A stretch of 64,000 nt of DNA from Tahibacter aquaticus (GCF_004363655.1 NZ_SNZH01000002.1:248001-312000), one strand, 5' to 3'; shown: positions 1 to 12,557, numbered from the stretch's first letter. Notes: a model not told the origin generated them from the letters alone. Numbers and translations: made by a program.

Positions 1-156
1 GCACAAAGTCTGCGCGCCGCGGTCGGACGCAAGCTGGCGCCGGGCCAACTGGCGCAGGCGCTCGTAGACCTGGGCCAGCACACGGTCCAGCGCCTGCGCG
101 TCGCCGTCCTGGGCGGCGCGCAGCAAGCGGGTGATGTCGTATTCGTTGTCTGCCAT
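1..156 (-). CDS. ECF-type RNA polymerase sigma factor, N-terminal part (cut by window edge)
   Basis: Only the first 52 codons are present; the gene reads leftwards off the window. The N-terminus starts MADNEYDITRLLRAAQDG and continues to an RLRQLARRQL helix. This is the typical opening of the ECF-like sigma factors grouped as TIGR02999, the same family as the complete gene at 44497-45066. In Xanthomonadales such factors often sit next to TPR-bearing Ser/Thr kinase receptors, but the expected partner here would lie outside the window. The ATG is the first in-frame start after a gene-free stretch. Family assignment from so short a piece is an inference, though the match in length, spacing and composition to the sibling gene is good. 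Confidence 0.7.
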   Translation of the reverse strand, partial: MADNEYDITRLLRAAQDGDAQALDRVLAQVYERLRQLARRQLASDRGAQTLC

Positions 157-537
157 GGGCGCCCCCGCCGGTGTTTCCAGTGGCCTGTAACGGATGAATC
201 GAAAGCAGCTCGTTCGTCCTGGCCGCGCAGTACTTGCTGCTCACTCGGTCAATAGCGTGGGCTATTGGACTCGCTCCGCAGCGGCGTCCTGCACGACCAG
301 TCCTTCGCGATCCCTCTCCGATTCATCCGCTACAGGCCACCAATCCCTGTCGCCAACCACGACGCTGGCGACGCTTGCCTCGGCATCAGCCCGCTACGGC
401 GCCCCCCGGCACCGGCCATCTGCTGGCGACTGCATACGCTAGCCTGCCAGGACTGCGCCGCGGCTTCCAGTAACAACGATGGCAAGTGGCCGGAACGCAC
501 AGGGTGCCCCAAGGGCCGCAATCGCGCCGCGCGGCGC
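157..537. other. Gene-free stretch containing a long palindromic element
   Basis: This gap separates the ECF sigma start from the response-regulator stop. No reading frame in it has a convincing start, RBS or family match. Most of it (180-340) is a long imperfect palindrome listed separately. The remaining part, 341-537, is plain GC-rich DNA with no recognisable feature. Confidence 0.6.
180..340. repeat. 161-bp imperfect palindrome (MITE/REP-like element)
   Basis: The ends form a 21-bp inverted repeat with one mismatch: TGGCCTGTAACGGATGAATCG at 181-201 (21 bp, quoted in part as TGGCCTGTA and GGATGAATCG) against its complement at 319-339. The interior also folds back on itself around 260-275, where TCAATAGC faces GCTATTGGA, so the whole unit could form one long hairpin. 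This structure suits a non-autonomous mobile repeat. No transposase is nearby. Confidence 0.6.
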
Positions 538-1209
538 TCAGGCCTCGTCGAGGTCGCTGGTCGGCAGGATCGGGTTGGGTTCCAGCGCCAGCTGGCTTGC
601 CGCCAGTGCCACCTGGGTGCGGTTGTTGCAGCCGAGCTTGCGCATGATCGCGGTCATATGCGCCTTGACCGTGGCCTCGGACACGCCGAGTTCGTAGGCG
701 ATCTGCTTGTTCAACAGACCTTCGGCGATCATGGCCAGCACGCGGAATTGCTGCGGCGTGAGCTCGGCCACGCGGGCGGCGATCTGTGCCTCGTCGTCGC
801 GCAGCGCGGCGGGAGTGCTGCCATGTGCCTGCGGCAGCCAGATCTCGCCTTCGCGGACGTGGCGTATCGCCTCGACGATGGTCTCGGCCGAACTGGACTT
901 GGGGATATAGCCTGCGGCGCCATGCGCCAGGGCGCGCCGCACGACGCTGCCTTCCTCGTGCGCCGACACCACGATCACCGGCAGGCCGGGGTACTGGCCG
1001 CGCAGATGGGCCAGGGCGGAAAAGCCGCGCGCGCCGGGCATGTGCAGGTCCAGCAGCAGTTCGGCTTCGGGATGGGCTTCGACCAGGGTCAGCAGTTCCG
1101 GCACGGTCGAGGCTTCATACAGGTTGGCGCCCGGCGTCGCCTGGTTGAGGGCACGGCGCAGGGCGTCACGATACAGCGGGTGGTCGTCGGCGATGAGGAT
1201 CTCGGACAT
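538..1209 (-). CDS. crbR: LuxR/NarL-type response regulator, CrbR/ErdR-like
   Basis: A 223-residue two-component response regulator. The receiver domain (about 1-120) shows the acidic pair in ILIADDHP, the phospho-acceptor Asp54 in LLLDLHMPG and a PKSS segment carrying the conserved Lys. A LuxR-type helix-turn-helix (about 155-220) contains LTPQQFRVLAMIAEG and VSEATVKAHM. I chose the ATG giving MSEILIADDHPLY because family members start directly on this strand; an upstream in-frame ATG would add 21 unlikely residues. The protein resembles CrbR (ErdR) of Pseudomonas and Vibrio, which activates acetyl-CoA synthetase for acetate use. The gene directly follows acs on the same strand, which supports that role. 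The partner sensor kinase CrbS is not in the window. Confidence 0.8.
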   Translation of the reverse strand: MSEILIADDHPLYRDALRRALNQATPGANLYEASTVPELLTLVEAHPEAELLLDLHMPGARGFSALAHLRGQYPGLPVIVVSAHEEGSVVRRALAHGAAGYIPKSSSAETIVEAIRHVREGEIWLPQAHGSTPAALRDDEAQIAARVAELTPQQFRVLAMIAEGLLNKQIAYELGVSEATVKAHMTAIMRKLGCNNRTQVALAASQLALEPNPILPTSDLDEA

Positions 1210-1259
1210 GCATCCGAGCATGGCATCGGCGCGCCGCCGCGGCAATGGCAGTGCACTGA

Positions 1260-1282
1260 GACGGCGCCGCACGGGCGCCGTC
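1260..1282 (-). terminator. Hairpin between acs and the crbR-like gene
   Basis: GACGGCGCC at 1260-1268 pairs perfectly with GGCGCCGTC at 1274-1282 around a five-base loop. It lies 30 bases beyond the acs stop and before the regulator start. No T-run follows on the minus strand, so it may be a processing or pause site rather than a true intrinsic terminator. Confidence 0.4.
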
Positions 1283-1311
1283 CACGGCCCGCGCGGCGCT
1301 GGCCAGGAGAC

Positions 1312-3258
<1,947 letters not shown>

Positions 3259-3361
3259 GATTTGTCCTTTTATACATTGCCAATTTCAGCAAGTTTCCGC
3301 ACCCGGCGGCCCTCCCCTGCTGCAGCGCATCACAGTAACCCGGCGGCAGGCGCAACCAATC

Positions 3362-3373
3362 CGACTTTAGTCG
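3362..3373. promoter_or_regulatory. Candidate operator in the acs/porin divergent region
   Basis: The sequence CGACTTTAGTCG has dyad arms CGAC/GTCG. It lies almost exactly midway between the two divergent genes, about 104 bases from the acs start and 93 from the porin start. That is a sensible place for one activator to serve both promoters. The neighbouring CrbR-like regulator is the obvious candidate, but the binding specificity is inferred, not seen. Confidence 0.4.
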
Positions 3374-3465
3374 ATTCGTGCGGGCGCTTCGACCAATGGC
3401 GAATAGGCGTCCAAATGACAGCGGCGCAACCTCAGCCCGCCACACACCTTGGGAGGGGTCGTCCA

Positions 3466-4836
3466 ATGGCTATCTCGCGTCATTTTTCATTTCGCCGCAC
3501 CGCACTCGCGGGCGCCCTGCTGCTTGGCCTGAGCGGAGCGGTTCACGCCGACAGCCGCAGCGAGGCCGCACTGGAAGCCCGCATCAATCAACTCGAACAA
3601 CAACTGGCCGAGCTCAAGGCGGCCGTCGAAGCGCAGAAGAAAGCCACGGCTGCCGCACCCGCCGCCGCACCCGCGGCGAGCGGCCCGGCGGCTACAGGGG
3701 TCAAGCTGCCGATCCAGAGCACCACCCTGACGCCCAGTGCCAATCCTGGTACCACGGTGAAGATCGGCGGTTTCATCAAGAGCGATTTCATGCTCACCCG
3801 TACGGACGGCGGCCAGCTCGCCGATTCCGCCTCAGGCCGCGACCTGTACGTGCCCGGCCAGACGCCGGTCGGCGGCGCCGGTTCGAATACCGATTACGAC
3901 GCCGGGGCGAAATTCTCCCGCCTGGGCATCGGCATCGATACGGTGACCGAGAACAACGACAAGCTCGGTGCCTTCGTCGAATGGGACTTCTTCGGCGGCG
4001 CGCTCGGCAACGAGAACGCCACCAATACCTACGGCCTCACCCTGCGCCATGCCTACGTCTACTGGAACAAGTGGACGGCCGGTCAGACCTGGTCCACCTT
4101 CATGGATACTGCGGCACTGCCCGAAGCGGTCGACTTCATCGGCCCGACCGACGGCGTGATCTTCGTGCGCCAGCCGCAGATTCGCTATACCACGGGAAAT
4201 TTCCAGATTTCGCTGGAAGACCCGCAGACCACGGTACTGCCCCGCGGCGGCGGCGCGGCGGCCAGTTCCGACCGCGGCGCCTTGCCTGACCTGGCGGCGC
4301 GCTACACCTGGAAAGGCAGCTGGGGTCATTTCGGCGTAGCGGGACTGCTGCGCGATCTGCGGGTAGACCGTCCGGCTGCCGGCACGACGCCGGCGATCAC
4401 CGACAGCCAGTTCGGCGGTGCGCTGAGCGTCGGCGGCAAATGGAACCTCGGCGAAAGCAACGATATCCGCTACCAGTTCACCGGCGGTTCGATCAGCCGC
4501 TACATCGGCCTGGGCATAACCGCCGACAGCGTGCTCGATGCGAGCAACGATCTCGAAGCGATCGACGGCTGGGCCGGCTACGTCGCCTGGCGCCACCTCT
4601 TCAGCAAGAAACTGCGCAGCAACCTGATGTACGCACGCAGCGACTACGACAATCCGCTGGCCTTTACCGGCACCGGCGTCACCAAGAGCTCGTCCAGCTT
4701 CCGTCTCAACCTGATCTATTCGCCGCTGCCCAAGCTCGACGTGGGCGTGGAATACATGATCGGCCGGCGCGAGCTGGAAAGTGGTGCCAACGGTGACATC
4801 GACCGCCTGCAATTCATGGCCAAGTATTCGTTCTGA
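3466..4836 (+). CDS. DcaP-family outer-membrane porin
   Basis: A 456-residue exported protein. It has a signal peptide (about 1-28, ending VHADSRSE), a short coiled coil (about 31-60, ARINQLEQQLAELKAAVE), an Ala/Pro linker, then a beta-barrel beginning VKIGGFIKSDFMLTRTDGG and ending in the outer-membrane-type sequence LQFMAKYSF. This N-terminal coiled coil plus barrel is the layout of DcaP-like trimeric porins, which pass small organic acids. The start is set by GGGAGGGG seven bases upstream. The stop is 11 bases before the symporter gene, so the two likely form an outer/inner membrane uptake pair for acetate or related acids. The actual substrate is inferred from context only. Confidence 0.88.
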   Translation: MAISRHFSFRRTALAGALLLGLSGAVHADSRSEAALEARINQLEQQLAELKAAVEAQKKATAAAPAAAPAASGPAATGVKLPIQSTTLTPSANPGTTVKIGGFIKSDFMLTRTDGGQLADSASGRDLYVPGQTPVGGAGSNTDYDAGAKFSRLGIGIDTVTENNDKLGAFVEWDFFGGALGNENATNTYGLTLRHAYVYWNKWTAGQTWSTFMDTAALPEAVDFIGPTDGVIFVRQPQIRYTTGNFQISLEDPQTTVLPRGGGAAASSDRGALPDLAARYTWKGSWGHFGVAGLLRDLRVDRPAAGTTPAITDSQFGGALSVGGKWNLGESNDIRYQFTGGSISRYIGLGITADSVLDASNDLEAIDGWAGYVAWRHLFSKKLRSNLMYARSDYDNPLAFTGTGVTKSSSSFRLNLIYSPLPKLDVGVEYMIGRRELESGANGDIDRLQFMAKYSF

Positions 4837-4847
4837 GGAGGATCTTC

Positions 4848-6524
4848 ATGGCTAGCGTTCCCCAAGGCACCGCCGTTCCCGGCAGTGCGCCGCTCACCCA
4901 GGGCCATAAGCGCGTGATCTTCGCGTCCAGCCTCGGCACCGTGTTCGAATGGTATGACTTCTATCTGTACGGCTCGCTCGCGGCGATCATCGCCAAGCAG
5001 TTCTTCACCGCGCTGAGCCCGACCAGTGGTTTCATCTTTGCACTTCTGGCTTTTGCCGCAGGTTTCGCGGTACGGCCGTTCGGCGCGCTGGTATTCGGCC
5101 GCCTGGGCGATCTGATCGGGCGCAAGTACACCTTCCTGGTGACCATCGTGATCATGGGCCTGTCGACCTTCCTGGTCGGCATCCTGCCCAGTTACGCCAG
5201 CATCGGTATTGCCGCGCCGGTGATCCTGATCACCTTGCGCCTGTTGCAGGGGCTGGCCCTGGGCGGCGAATACGGTGGTGCGGCGACGTATGTCGCCGAA
5301 CATGCACCGCCGGGCAAACGTGGCCTGTATACGAGCTTCATCCAGACTACGGCGACATTGGGCCTGTTCCTGTCGCTGCTGGTGATCCTGGGCTGCCGTA
5401 CCTGGCTGGGCACCGAGGAATTCGACAAGTGGGGCTGGCGCATTCCGTTCCTGCTGTCGGTGGTGCTGCTGGGCATTTCCGTGTGGATTCGCCTGCAGCT
5501 GAACGAATCGCCGCTGTTCCAGCAGATGAAGGCCGAAGGCAAGGGTTCGAAGGCGCCGATCACGGAGAGCTTTTTCTCCAGTAACGGCAAGATCGCCCTG
5601 CTGGCCCTGCTCGGCGCCACCGCCGGCCAGGCCGTGGTCTGGTATGCAGGCCAGTTCTATGCGCTGTTCTTCCTCACGCAGACCCTGAAGATCGACGCGA
5701 CGACGGCAAACCTGCTGATGGCCGGGGCGCTGGCTGCAGCCACGCCGTTCTTCGTCGTGTTCGGCTGGCTGTCCGACAAAATAGGGCGCAAGCCGATCAT
5801 CATGGCCGGCTGCCTGATTGCCGCGCTGACCTATTTCCCGATCTTCAAGGCGCTGACGCATTACGGCAATCCGGCACTGGAGGCAGCCAGCCAGACCTCG
5901 CCCGTCACGGTCCTGGCCGATCCGGCCCAGTGCGCCTTCCAGTTCGTTCCCGGCGAGCTGAAGTCGCACGTGACCTTTCGCAGCTCCTGCGACATCGTCA
6001 AGGGCTACCTGGCCGGCAAGAACATTCCCTACGTGAACGAAGCGGCGCCGGCCGGCACCTTGGCCAGCGTCAAGATCGGCACGACGACGATACCGAGCTT
6101 CGACGGTGCCGGTTTGAATGCCGACCAGTTCAAGGCGCAAAGCACGACGTTCACCGACGCGATGGCGGCGGCGACCAAGGCCGCAGGCTACCCGGACAAG
6201 GCCGATCCCACCCAGATCAACCGTTTCATGGTGTTCATCCTGCTCACCATCCTGGTCTTCTACGTGACCATGGTCTACGGACCGATCGCCGCCTGGCTGG
6301 TGGAATTGTTCCCGACCCGCATCCGCTATACCTCGATGAGCCTGCCCTACCACATCGGCAACGGCTGGTTCGGCGGCTTCCTGCCGACGACGGCATTCGC
6401 CCTGGTTGCGGCGACTGGCAATATCTACCAGGGCCTGTGGTATCCGATCGTGATCGCCCTGTTCACCTTTGTTGTCGGCAGCCTGTTCCTGCGCGAAACC
6501 AAAGATGTCGATATTTCCAAATAA
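4848..6524 (+). CDS. MHS-family organic-acid:H+ symporter (MFS) with a long periplasmic insert
   Basis: A 558-residue inner-membrane transporter. The N-terminus has the MHS hallmark SLGTVFEWYDFYLYGSLA, and the loop GRLGDLIGRKYTF is the MFS signature between helices 2 and 3, repeated as GWLSDKIGRKP in the second half. LRLLQGLALGGEYGGA is typical of the family. Usual members are about 430-450 residues; the extra length is a hydrophilic segment at about 338-457 between predicted helices 8 and 9, carrying two cysteines (362 and 381) that could pair in the periplasm. A strong GGAGG precedes the start. It follows the porin closely and a good terminator follows it. Acetate or another short organic acid is the likely substrate. 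Confidence 0.88.
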   Translation: MASVPQGTAVPGSAPLTQGHKRVIFASSLGTVFEWYDFYLYGSLAAIIAKQFFTALSPTSGFIFALLAFAAGFAVRPFGALVFGRLGDLIGRKYTFLVTIVIMGLSTFLVGILPSYASIGIAAPVILITLRLLQGLALGGEYGGAATYVAEHAPPGKRGLYTSFIQTTATLGLFLSLLVILGCRTWLGTEEFDKWGWRIPFLLSVVLLGISVWIRLQLNESPLFQQMKAEGKGSKAPITESFFSSNGKIALLALLGATAGQAVVWYAGQFYALFFLTQTLKIDATTANLLMAGALAAATPFFVVFGWLSDKIGRKPIIMAGCLIAALTYFPIFKALTHYGNPALEAASQTSPVTVLADPAQCAFQFVPGELKSHVTFRSSCDIVKGYLAGKNIPYVNEAAPAGTLASVKIGTTTIPSFDGAGLNADQFKAQSTTFTDAMAAATKAAGYPDKADPTQINRFMVFILLTILVFYVTMVYGPIAAWLVELFPTRIRYTSMSLPYHIGNGWFGGFLPTTAFALVAATGNIYQGLWYPIVIALFTFVVGSLFLRETKDVDISK

Positions 6525-6550
6525 GACGATTGTGGAAACAAGGTAACGAC

Positions 6551-6580
6551 AAAGGCGGCCGCAAGGCCGCCTTTGTTTTG
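6551..6580 (+). terminator. Intrinsic terminator after the symporter gene
   Basis: AAAGGCGGCC at 6551-6560 pairs perfectly with GGCCGCCTTT at 6565-6574 across a GCAA loop, followed by GTTTTG. It lies 27 bases after the stop codon and would end the porin-symporter transcript. Confidence 0.85.
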
Positions 6581-6636
6581 CGGATGCTCATGCGTGGACA
6601 GGTATTGGTGGCTCGCTACGCGTGCTTTGCTGGTGT

Positions 6637-6786
6637 CCTGTCTCGCCAATACCCTCAAATAATTCTGGTGGCTTTCGCCGCATAGGTCGTTGCGATTGGT
6701 CGCCGTAGCGCTGCTACGCTTCCTCATCGCGCCTGGTCTCCTGGCGATATCCATCCGGAATTTCGTTAGCGTATTGACGAGACAGG
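6637..6786. repeat. 150-bp imperfect palindrome (MITE/REP-like)
   Basis: CCTGTCTCGCCAATAC at 6637-6652 is matched by GTATTGACGAGACAGG at 6771-6786 (15 of 16 complementary). The inner arms also pair partly, and the centre holds CGTAGCG-CT-GCTACG. The element fills the space between the terminator and the stop of the diguanylate cyclase gene. It has the same size and architecture as the element at 180-340, but different end sequences. Confidence 0.55.
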
Positions 6787-6789
6787 GCC

Positions 6790-7992
6790 CTAGTCCGCAG
6801 TGGTGGAATCCAGCATCGCCTGCCGCATCTTGAATTCGCCGGAGACCACGCGATTCCTGCCGCCACGCTTGGCCGCATACATGGCGTGGTCGGCGCTGCG
6901 CACCAGCTCGTTGAAATCGCTGCATTCTGGCGACAGCGTCGCCACGCCGATGCTGACGGAGAGGGCGAGGCGCGCGTCGTCCTGCCGCAGGTCAAGCGCG
7001 GCCACCGAGGCGCGCAGGCGCTCGGCCACCAGCACGGCTTCGCTTTCCGCCGTGGCATTGAGCACGACCAGGAATTCTTCGCCGCCGAGGCGCCCGATCA
7101 GATCGCCCGGACGCAGCAGCTCGCGCACCGCGTGCACCAGCGCGCGCAGGGCGAAATCGCCGACGTGGTGGCCGTGGGCATCGTTGATGTCCTTGAAGCG
7201 GTCGGCGTCGAGCAGCAATACCGACAGCGGCCGGCCATGGCGGCGCGATTCTGCCAGCAGGCCCGCGACGAGCTGGTCGAGCATGCGCCGGTTCAGTACG
7301 CCGGTCAGCGGATCGGTGGCAGCCAGGGTTTCCAGTTCCAGCCGCTGGCGGTCGCTGGAAATCTGGAAGAATGCAAACGTGGCCACGACCGGGGCCAGTG
7401 CGGCATAGCCGAACAGCGCGCTCTGCATCGGCGTGGCGGCCAGGGCGCTGGTCAGCGGCGCGGGATTGACCGTCTCGAACACCATTCGTACCAGCAGAAG
7501 GCCGGCGCCGATGGCGAAGGTTGCCGCGAGAATGTGCTGGCCGGCCAGAGCGCGTACTGCGCCGCGATGGATTTCGCGCAGGGTGAGTACGAACAGTGCC
7601 AGCAGCAGCCCGGACGTGATGACCGTGCGCATCTGGACGTTGTATTCCAGCCAGGTATAGAACGCCACCGGCACCAGTGTGCTGGCGGCGAGCAGGTTGG
7701 GCAGTTGCGACGGACGCTGGTCGCTGTTGAAGGCGGCCAGTGCGCGCGGATACTGCGCATAGGCCAGGCAGATCAGGCCGTTGCCGCAGACGACGGAGAA
7801 CAGATCGGGGATATGGCCGCGCAGGCCCAGCAGTAGCCAGCCCAGCGGTTGCAGCGCGGTGCCCAGTGCCCATAGCCGGCTGGCAAGGGCGGCCGGCCGA
7901 CGGCTCTGGCGCACGGTGAAGGCGAGACACAGCGACAACACCAGCGTAATGGCCGAAGTCAGCAGCATTGCCGTGCGCACGTCGAGCAGCAA
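6790..7992 (-). CDS. Membrane diguanylate cyclase (GGDEF)
   Basis: Makes cyclic di-GMP from two GTP. The 400-residue protein has an N-terminal membrane region of about six or seven hydrophobic helices (residues 5-210). A complete GGDEF domain follows, with DPLTGVLNRR near its start, the active site GGEEF at 303-307 and an intact inhibitory I-site RPGD at 294-297, exactly five residues before it. The enzyme is therefore probably active and product-inhibited. The membrane part resembles no named sensor that I recognise. It stands alone, with a palindromic element just beyond its stop codon. The c-di-GMP-related YajQ homologue is encoded 10 kb away. Confidence 0.92.
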   Translation of the reverse strand: MLLDVRTAMLLTSAITLVLSLCLAFTVRQSRRPAALASRLWALGTALQPLGWLLLGLRGHIPDLFSVVCGNGLICLAYAQYPRALAAFNSDQRPSQLPNLLAASTLVPVAFYTWLEYNVQMRTVITSGLLLALFVLTLREIHRGAVRALAGQHILAATFAIGAGLLLVRMVFETVNPAPLTSALAATPMQSALFGYAALAPVVATFAFFQISSDRQRLELETLAATDPLTGVLNRRMLDQLVAGLLAESRRHGRPLSVLLLDADRFKDINDAHGHHVGDFALRALVHAVRELLRPGDLIGRLGGEEFLVVLNATAESEAVLVAERLRASVAALDLRQDDARLALSVSIGVATLSPECSDFNELVRSADHAMYAAKRGGRNRVVSGEFKMRQAMLDSTTAD

Positions 7993-8032
7993 ATAACCCC
8001 CTCTGCGCGACGTGCAAACGCATTTGCCGGCG

Positions 8033-8065
8033 CGGCCTGCTGCGATCTAACTGCAATGCAGGCCG
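8033..8065 (-). terminator. Hairpin downstream of the DUF885 gene
   Basis: CGGCCTGC at 8033-8040 pairs perfectly with GCAGGCCG at 8058-8065. On the minus strand it falls about 30 bases after the DUF885 stop and before the cyclase start. There is no T-run, so termination is only likely, not certain. Confidence 0.4.
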
Positions 8066-8095
8066 TTCCGCAACGAGCAAAAATTACGAAAGCAT

Positions 8096-9853
<1,758 letters not shown>

Positions 9854-10049
9854 GGTTTTTCTCCTGGGCAACCCGCCAAGGCTAGCCCATGCCGCCTGCG
9901 CGCCGCCCCTGCAAAAGGTCGTAGCCGATTGTTGGCCAGACGGTCCGGCCGCGGCTTGCGCAATCCGGCGGCCAGGGCGTGGCTGGTGCCCTTTTCGGCG
10001 ACCCCGCGCCGCCACTTGAGTGCCCCGCCTATGCCCCAACCTCGCCGCG

Positions 10050-10826
10050 ATGGATACCTCTGCTGCCATTCCCCGCCGCGATACACCCCAGCTCAAGCGC
10101 GCCGGCCTGATCGCCCTGGCCCTGGTTGCCGTGCTCTGGCTGATCAAGCTGGTGGAAGACCTGGGGCGCCTGGACTTCAGCGATTTCGGCGTCTACCCGC
10201 ACGAGTGGTTCGGTCTGCCCGGCGTGCTGACTGCTCCGCTGATCCACGGCTCGTTCGAACACCTGATCATGAACAGCCTGCCGCTGGCAGTGCTGCTGAC
10301 CCTGGCCTTGTTCAACTATCCGCGCGGCTCGGTGCGCGCGCTGGCGCTGATCTGGATCGCCGGCGGCCTGGGTATCTGGCTGATCGGACGGCCGTCCTGG
10401 CATATCGGCGCCAGCGGCGTGACCCACGGCCTGATGTTCTATCTGTTCCTGCTCGGCCTGCTGCGGCGCGACCGCAATGCGACCGTGATCGCGATGATCG
10501 TGTTCTTTCTCTACGGCGGCATGGTGATGACCGTGCTGCCGCGGGAGATCGGCGTGTCCTGGGAAGCCCACCTGTGCGGTGCCCTGGCCGGCGCGGTGGC
10601 GGCCTTCCTCTGGCAGAAGCTCGATCCGCCGGCAGCGCTGCCCAAGCCCAGCTGGGAGCTGGAAGAAGAAGCTGCTGCCGCCGCTGCTGCGGCCGAGGCG
10701 GAAACCTTCGAAATGCCCCGGCCGAACCAGGTGCCGATACTCTGGCACCGGATGCCGGAGGAGCGCGGCACCATCCTGGAATTTCCGCGCCGGCGCCGCG
10801 AGGAAGAGCCGCCGACGCTGCATTGA
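10050..10826 (+). CDS. Rhomboid family intramembrane serine protease
   Basis: A 258-residue polytopic membrane protein. The catalytic serine is in GASG (Ser122) and the catalytic histidine in WEAHLCGALAG (His174), matching the rhomboid GxSG and AHxxGxxxG motifs. HGSFEHLIMN (65-75) supplies the oxyanion-side His and Asn. About six hydrophobic helices cover residues 18-190. A cytosolic tail then contains an odd run of Glu and Ala (about 203-218) and ends in an Arg/Glu-rich segment. I chose the ATG giving MDTSAAIPRRD; a GTG 30 bases upstream is possible but has no better RBS. It probably cleaves membrane proteins; the substrate is unknown. The stop is seven bases before the next gene, suggesting an operon. 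Confidence 0.85.
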   Translation: MDTSAAIPRRDTPQLKRAGLIALALVAVLWLIKLVEDLGRLDFSDFGVYPHEWFGLPGVLTAPLIHGSFEHLIMNSLPLAVLLTLALFNYPRGSVRALALIWIAGGLGIWLIGRPSWHIGASGVTHGLMFYLFLLGLLRRDRNATVIAMIVFFLYGGMVMTVLPREIGVSWEAHLCGALAGAVAAFLWQKLDPPAALPKPSWELEEEAAAAAAAAEAETFEMPRPNQVPILWHRMPEERGTILEFPRRRREEEPPTLH

Positions 10827-10833
10827 GGCAGGC

Positions 10834-12060
10834 ATGACGCCAGCAGACCAGCGGTGGATTCCCGCCCGGCGCTGCCGCGGCGTGCTGGCCGGCCTGGCGC
10901 TCGTCCTGCTCGGCGGTTGTGCTGCGCCGCCGCCGCCGCCGCCGCTGCCGCACAGTGCCTATGTCTGGCAGCGCCAATGGGACGACGCCCTGCGCGCGGC
11001 TCTGCGCGATTCGCGCGCCGATTTCGCTGGCCTGCGCGTACTGGCGCTGCAGCGCGACGCCCGCGGCAATTGGATCGAGACTGCGCCGGATCTCGCCGCG
11101 CTGCGTGCCGACGGCCGCGCCCTGGTATTGGTCGCACGCCTGGACGGCAGCGCGCCGGACTGGCCTGGCGTAGAACTGGCCGCGCGCCTGAACGCCTTGC
11201 TGCAGCGCTGGCACGAGGCTGGCCTTGCCGCGGCGGTGGAAATCGATCACGACTGTGCCAGCGCGCGCCTGGCCGGGTATGCGCAGCAGCTGACCGCGCT
11301 GCGGCGACAGTTGCCCGCGCAGACCCGGCTGTCGATCACGGCGCTGCCGGCCTGGACCGCTGCGAGCGATCTGCCGGCCCTGCTCGCTGCAGTCGACGAA
11401 AGCGTGCTGCAGGTGCATGCGGTGGCCAGTCCCGCTGCCGGCCTGTTCGATGCGGCCCAGGCATTGCGCTGGAGCCAGGCCTGGGCGCAGCGCAGCCGCA
11501 AGCCGTTCCTGCTCGCCTTGCCGGCCTACGGTGCGCGCCTGAAGCTGGCGGCGGACGGGGCGGTCGAAGCCGTGGAAAGCGAACAGAGCCTGCCGCGGCG
11601 CAGCGTGGGCGAACGCGAATTGAAGGTCGACCCGGCGGCGGTGGCCGGCTTGCTGCGCCAGCTGCAGACGCAGCGGCCGGCGCAGCTGGCCGGCGTCATC
11701 TGGTTCCGCCTGCCGCGCGCGGGCGATCGCCGTGCCTGGTCGCTGCCCACCTTGCAGGCAGTCATCCATGCGCAGCCGCTGCGGCCGCGACTGCGTCTGC
11801 AGCAGCAGGCCCAGGCGGACGGCGCGATCGATCTGGTGCTGGACAACGAAGGCAGCCTGGATGCACCGCTGCCGCGCTACTGGCGGGTACAGGGCGACTG
11901 TCCGGCCGGCGATGCCGCCAGCGGTTACGTGTTCGAGCGCGACGGCGCTGGCGCGGTGTTCCGCCTTGCCGATGCGGACGACCTGCGCGCCGGCGGCCGC
12001 CGCCCGCTGGGCTGGCTGCGCTGCCGTGGCGGGGCACCGGTGCTGACGCAGTCCGATTGA
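10834..12060 (+). CDS. DUF3142 domain lipoprotein
   Basis: A 408-residue protein with a lipoprotein signal peptide: LALVLLGGCAAPPPPPP places the lipidated cysteine near residue 29, followed by a proline run. The body matches DUF3142: YVWQRQWDDALRAALRDS near the mature N-terminus, VEIDHDCASARLAGYA in the middle, FLLALPAYGARL, and GVIWFRLP near 280. The domain looks like a glycosidase-like (beta/alpha) barrel whose DHD segment could be catalytic, but no activity is established to my knowledge. It starts seven bases after the rhomboid stop and is probably co-transcribed with it. The role in the envelope is unknown. Confidence 0.8.
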   Translation: MTPADQRWIPARRCRGVLAGLALVLLGGCAAPPPPPPLPHSAYVWQRQWDDALRAALRDSRADFAGLRVLALQRDARGNWIETAPDLAALRADGRALVLVARLDGSAPDWPGVELAARLNALLQRWHEAGLAAAVEIDHDCASARLAGYAQQLTALRRQLPAQTRLSITALPAWTAASDLPALLAAVDESVLQVHAVASPAAGLFDAAQALRWSQAWAQRSRKPFLLALPAYGARLKLAADGAVEAVESEQSLPRRSVGERELKVDPAAVAGLLRQLQTQRPAQLAGVIWFRLPRAGDRRAWSLPTLQAVIHAQPLRPRLRLQQQAQADGAIDLVLDNEGSLDAPLPRYWRVQGDCPAGDAASGYVFERDGAGAVFRLADADDLRAGGRRPLGWLRCRGGAPVLTQSD

Positions 12061-12085
12061 GGCGAGTGCGCTGAATCCGTACGGC

Positions 12086-12556
12086 CTAGGCCATCGGCAG
12101 TGCAGCGGTCTGCTTCACCGTGCGCAGCACGAAACTGGAATTCACGTCGGCCACCCCCGATTCGTTGAGCAGGCGGTCGAGCAGGAAGCGCGAGAAGTGA
12201 TCCAGGTCTTCCACCACGACGTGCAGCAGATAGTCCATGTCGCCGGTCAGCGCATGGCAGGCCACGACCTCGGCCGATTCGCCCACGCGCCGCACGAAAT
12301 GCGCGATCGACTGAGCGTCGTGCCGCGCCAGCTGCACGCGCACGAAGGCCTGCAGACCCAGGCCGACCGCGCGCGGGTCTACCCGCGCGGCATAGCCGCT
12401 GATGACGCCGTTGTGTTCCAGACGCTGCACCCGGCGCAGGCAGGCTGACGCAGACAGGCTGACCTGCTCGGCCAGCTCGCTATTGGTGATGCGGCCGTTG
12501 CATTGCAATACGTCGAGAATGTGACGATCGATGCGGTCGAGCTCGGTATCAGTCAT
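12086..12556 (-). CDS. Lrp/AsnC family transcriptional regulator
   Basis: A 156-residue regulator. It has an N-terminal winged helix-turn-helix (DRIDRHILDVLQCNGRITNS and LSASACLRRVQRLEHNGVI) and a C-terminal RAM ligand-binding domain (about 65-145) with the GDMDYLLHVVVEDL strand. It is divergently transcribed from phhA. Lrp-type regulators of this kind commonly bind an aromatic or branched amino acid and control the adjacent catabolic gene, so phenylalanine is the likely effector; this is an inference. I chose the second ATG (MTDTELDR) because the upstream one lies inside the 14-bp palindrome that is probably its own operator. Confidence 0.88.
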   Translation of the reverse strand: MTDTELDRIDRHILDVLQCNGRITNSELAEQVSLSASACLRRVQRLEHNGVISGYAARVDPRAVGLGLQAFVRVQLARHDAQSIAHFVRRVGESAEVVACHALTGDMDYLLHVVVEDLDHFSRFLLDRLLNESGVADVNSSFVLRTVKQTAALPMA

Positions 12557-12557
12557 A

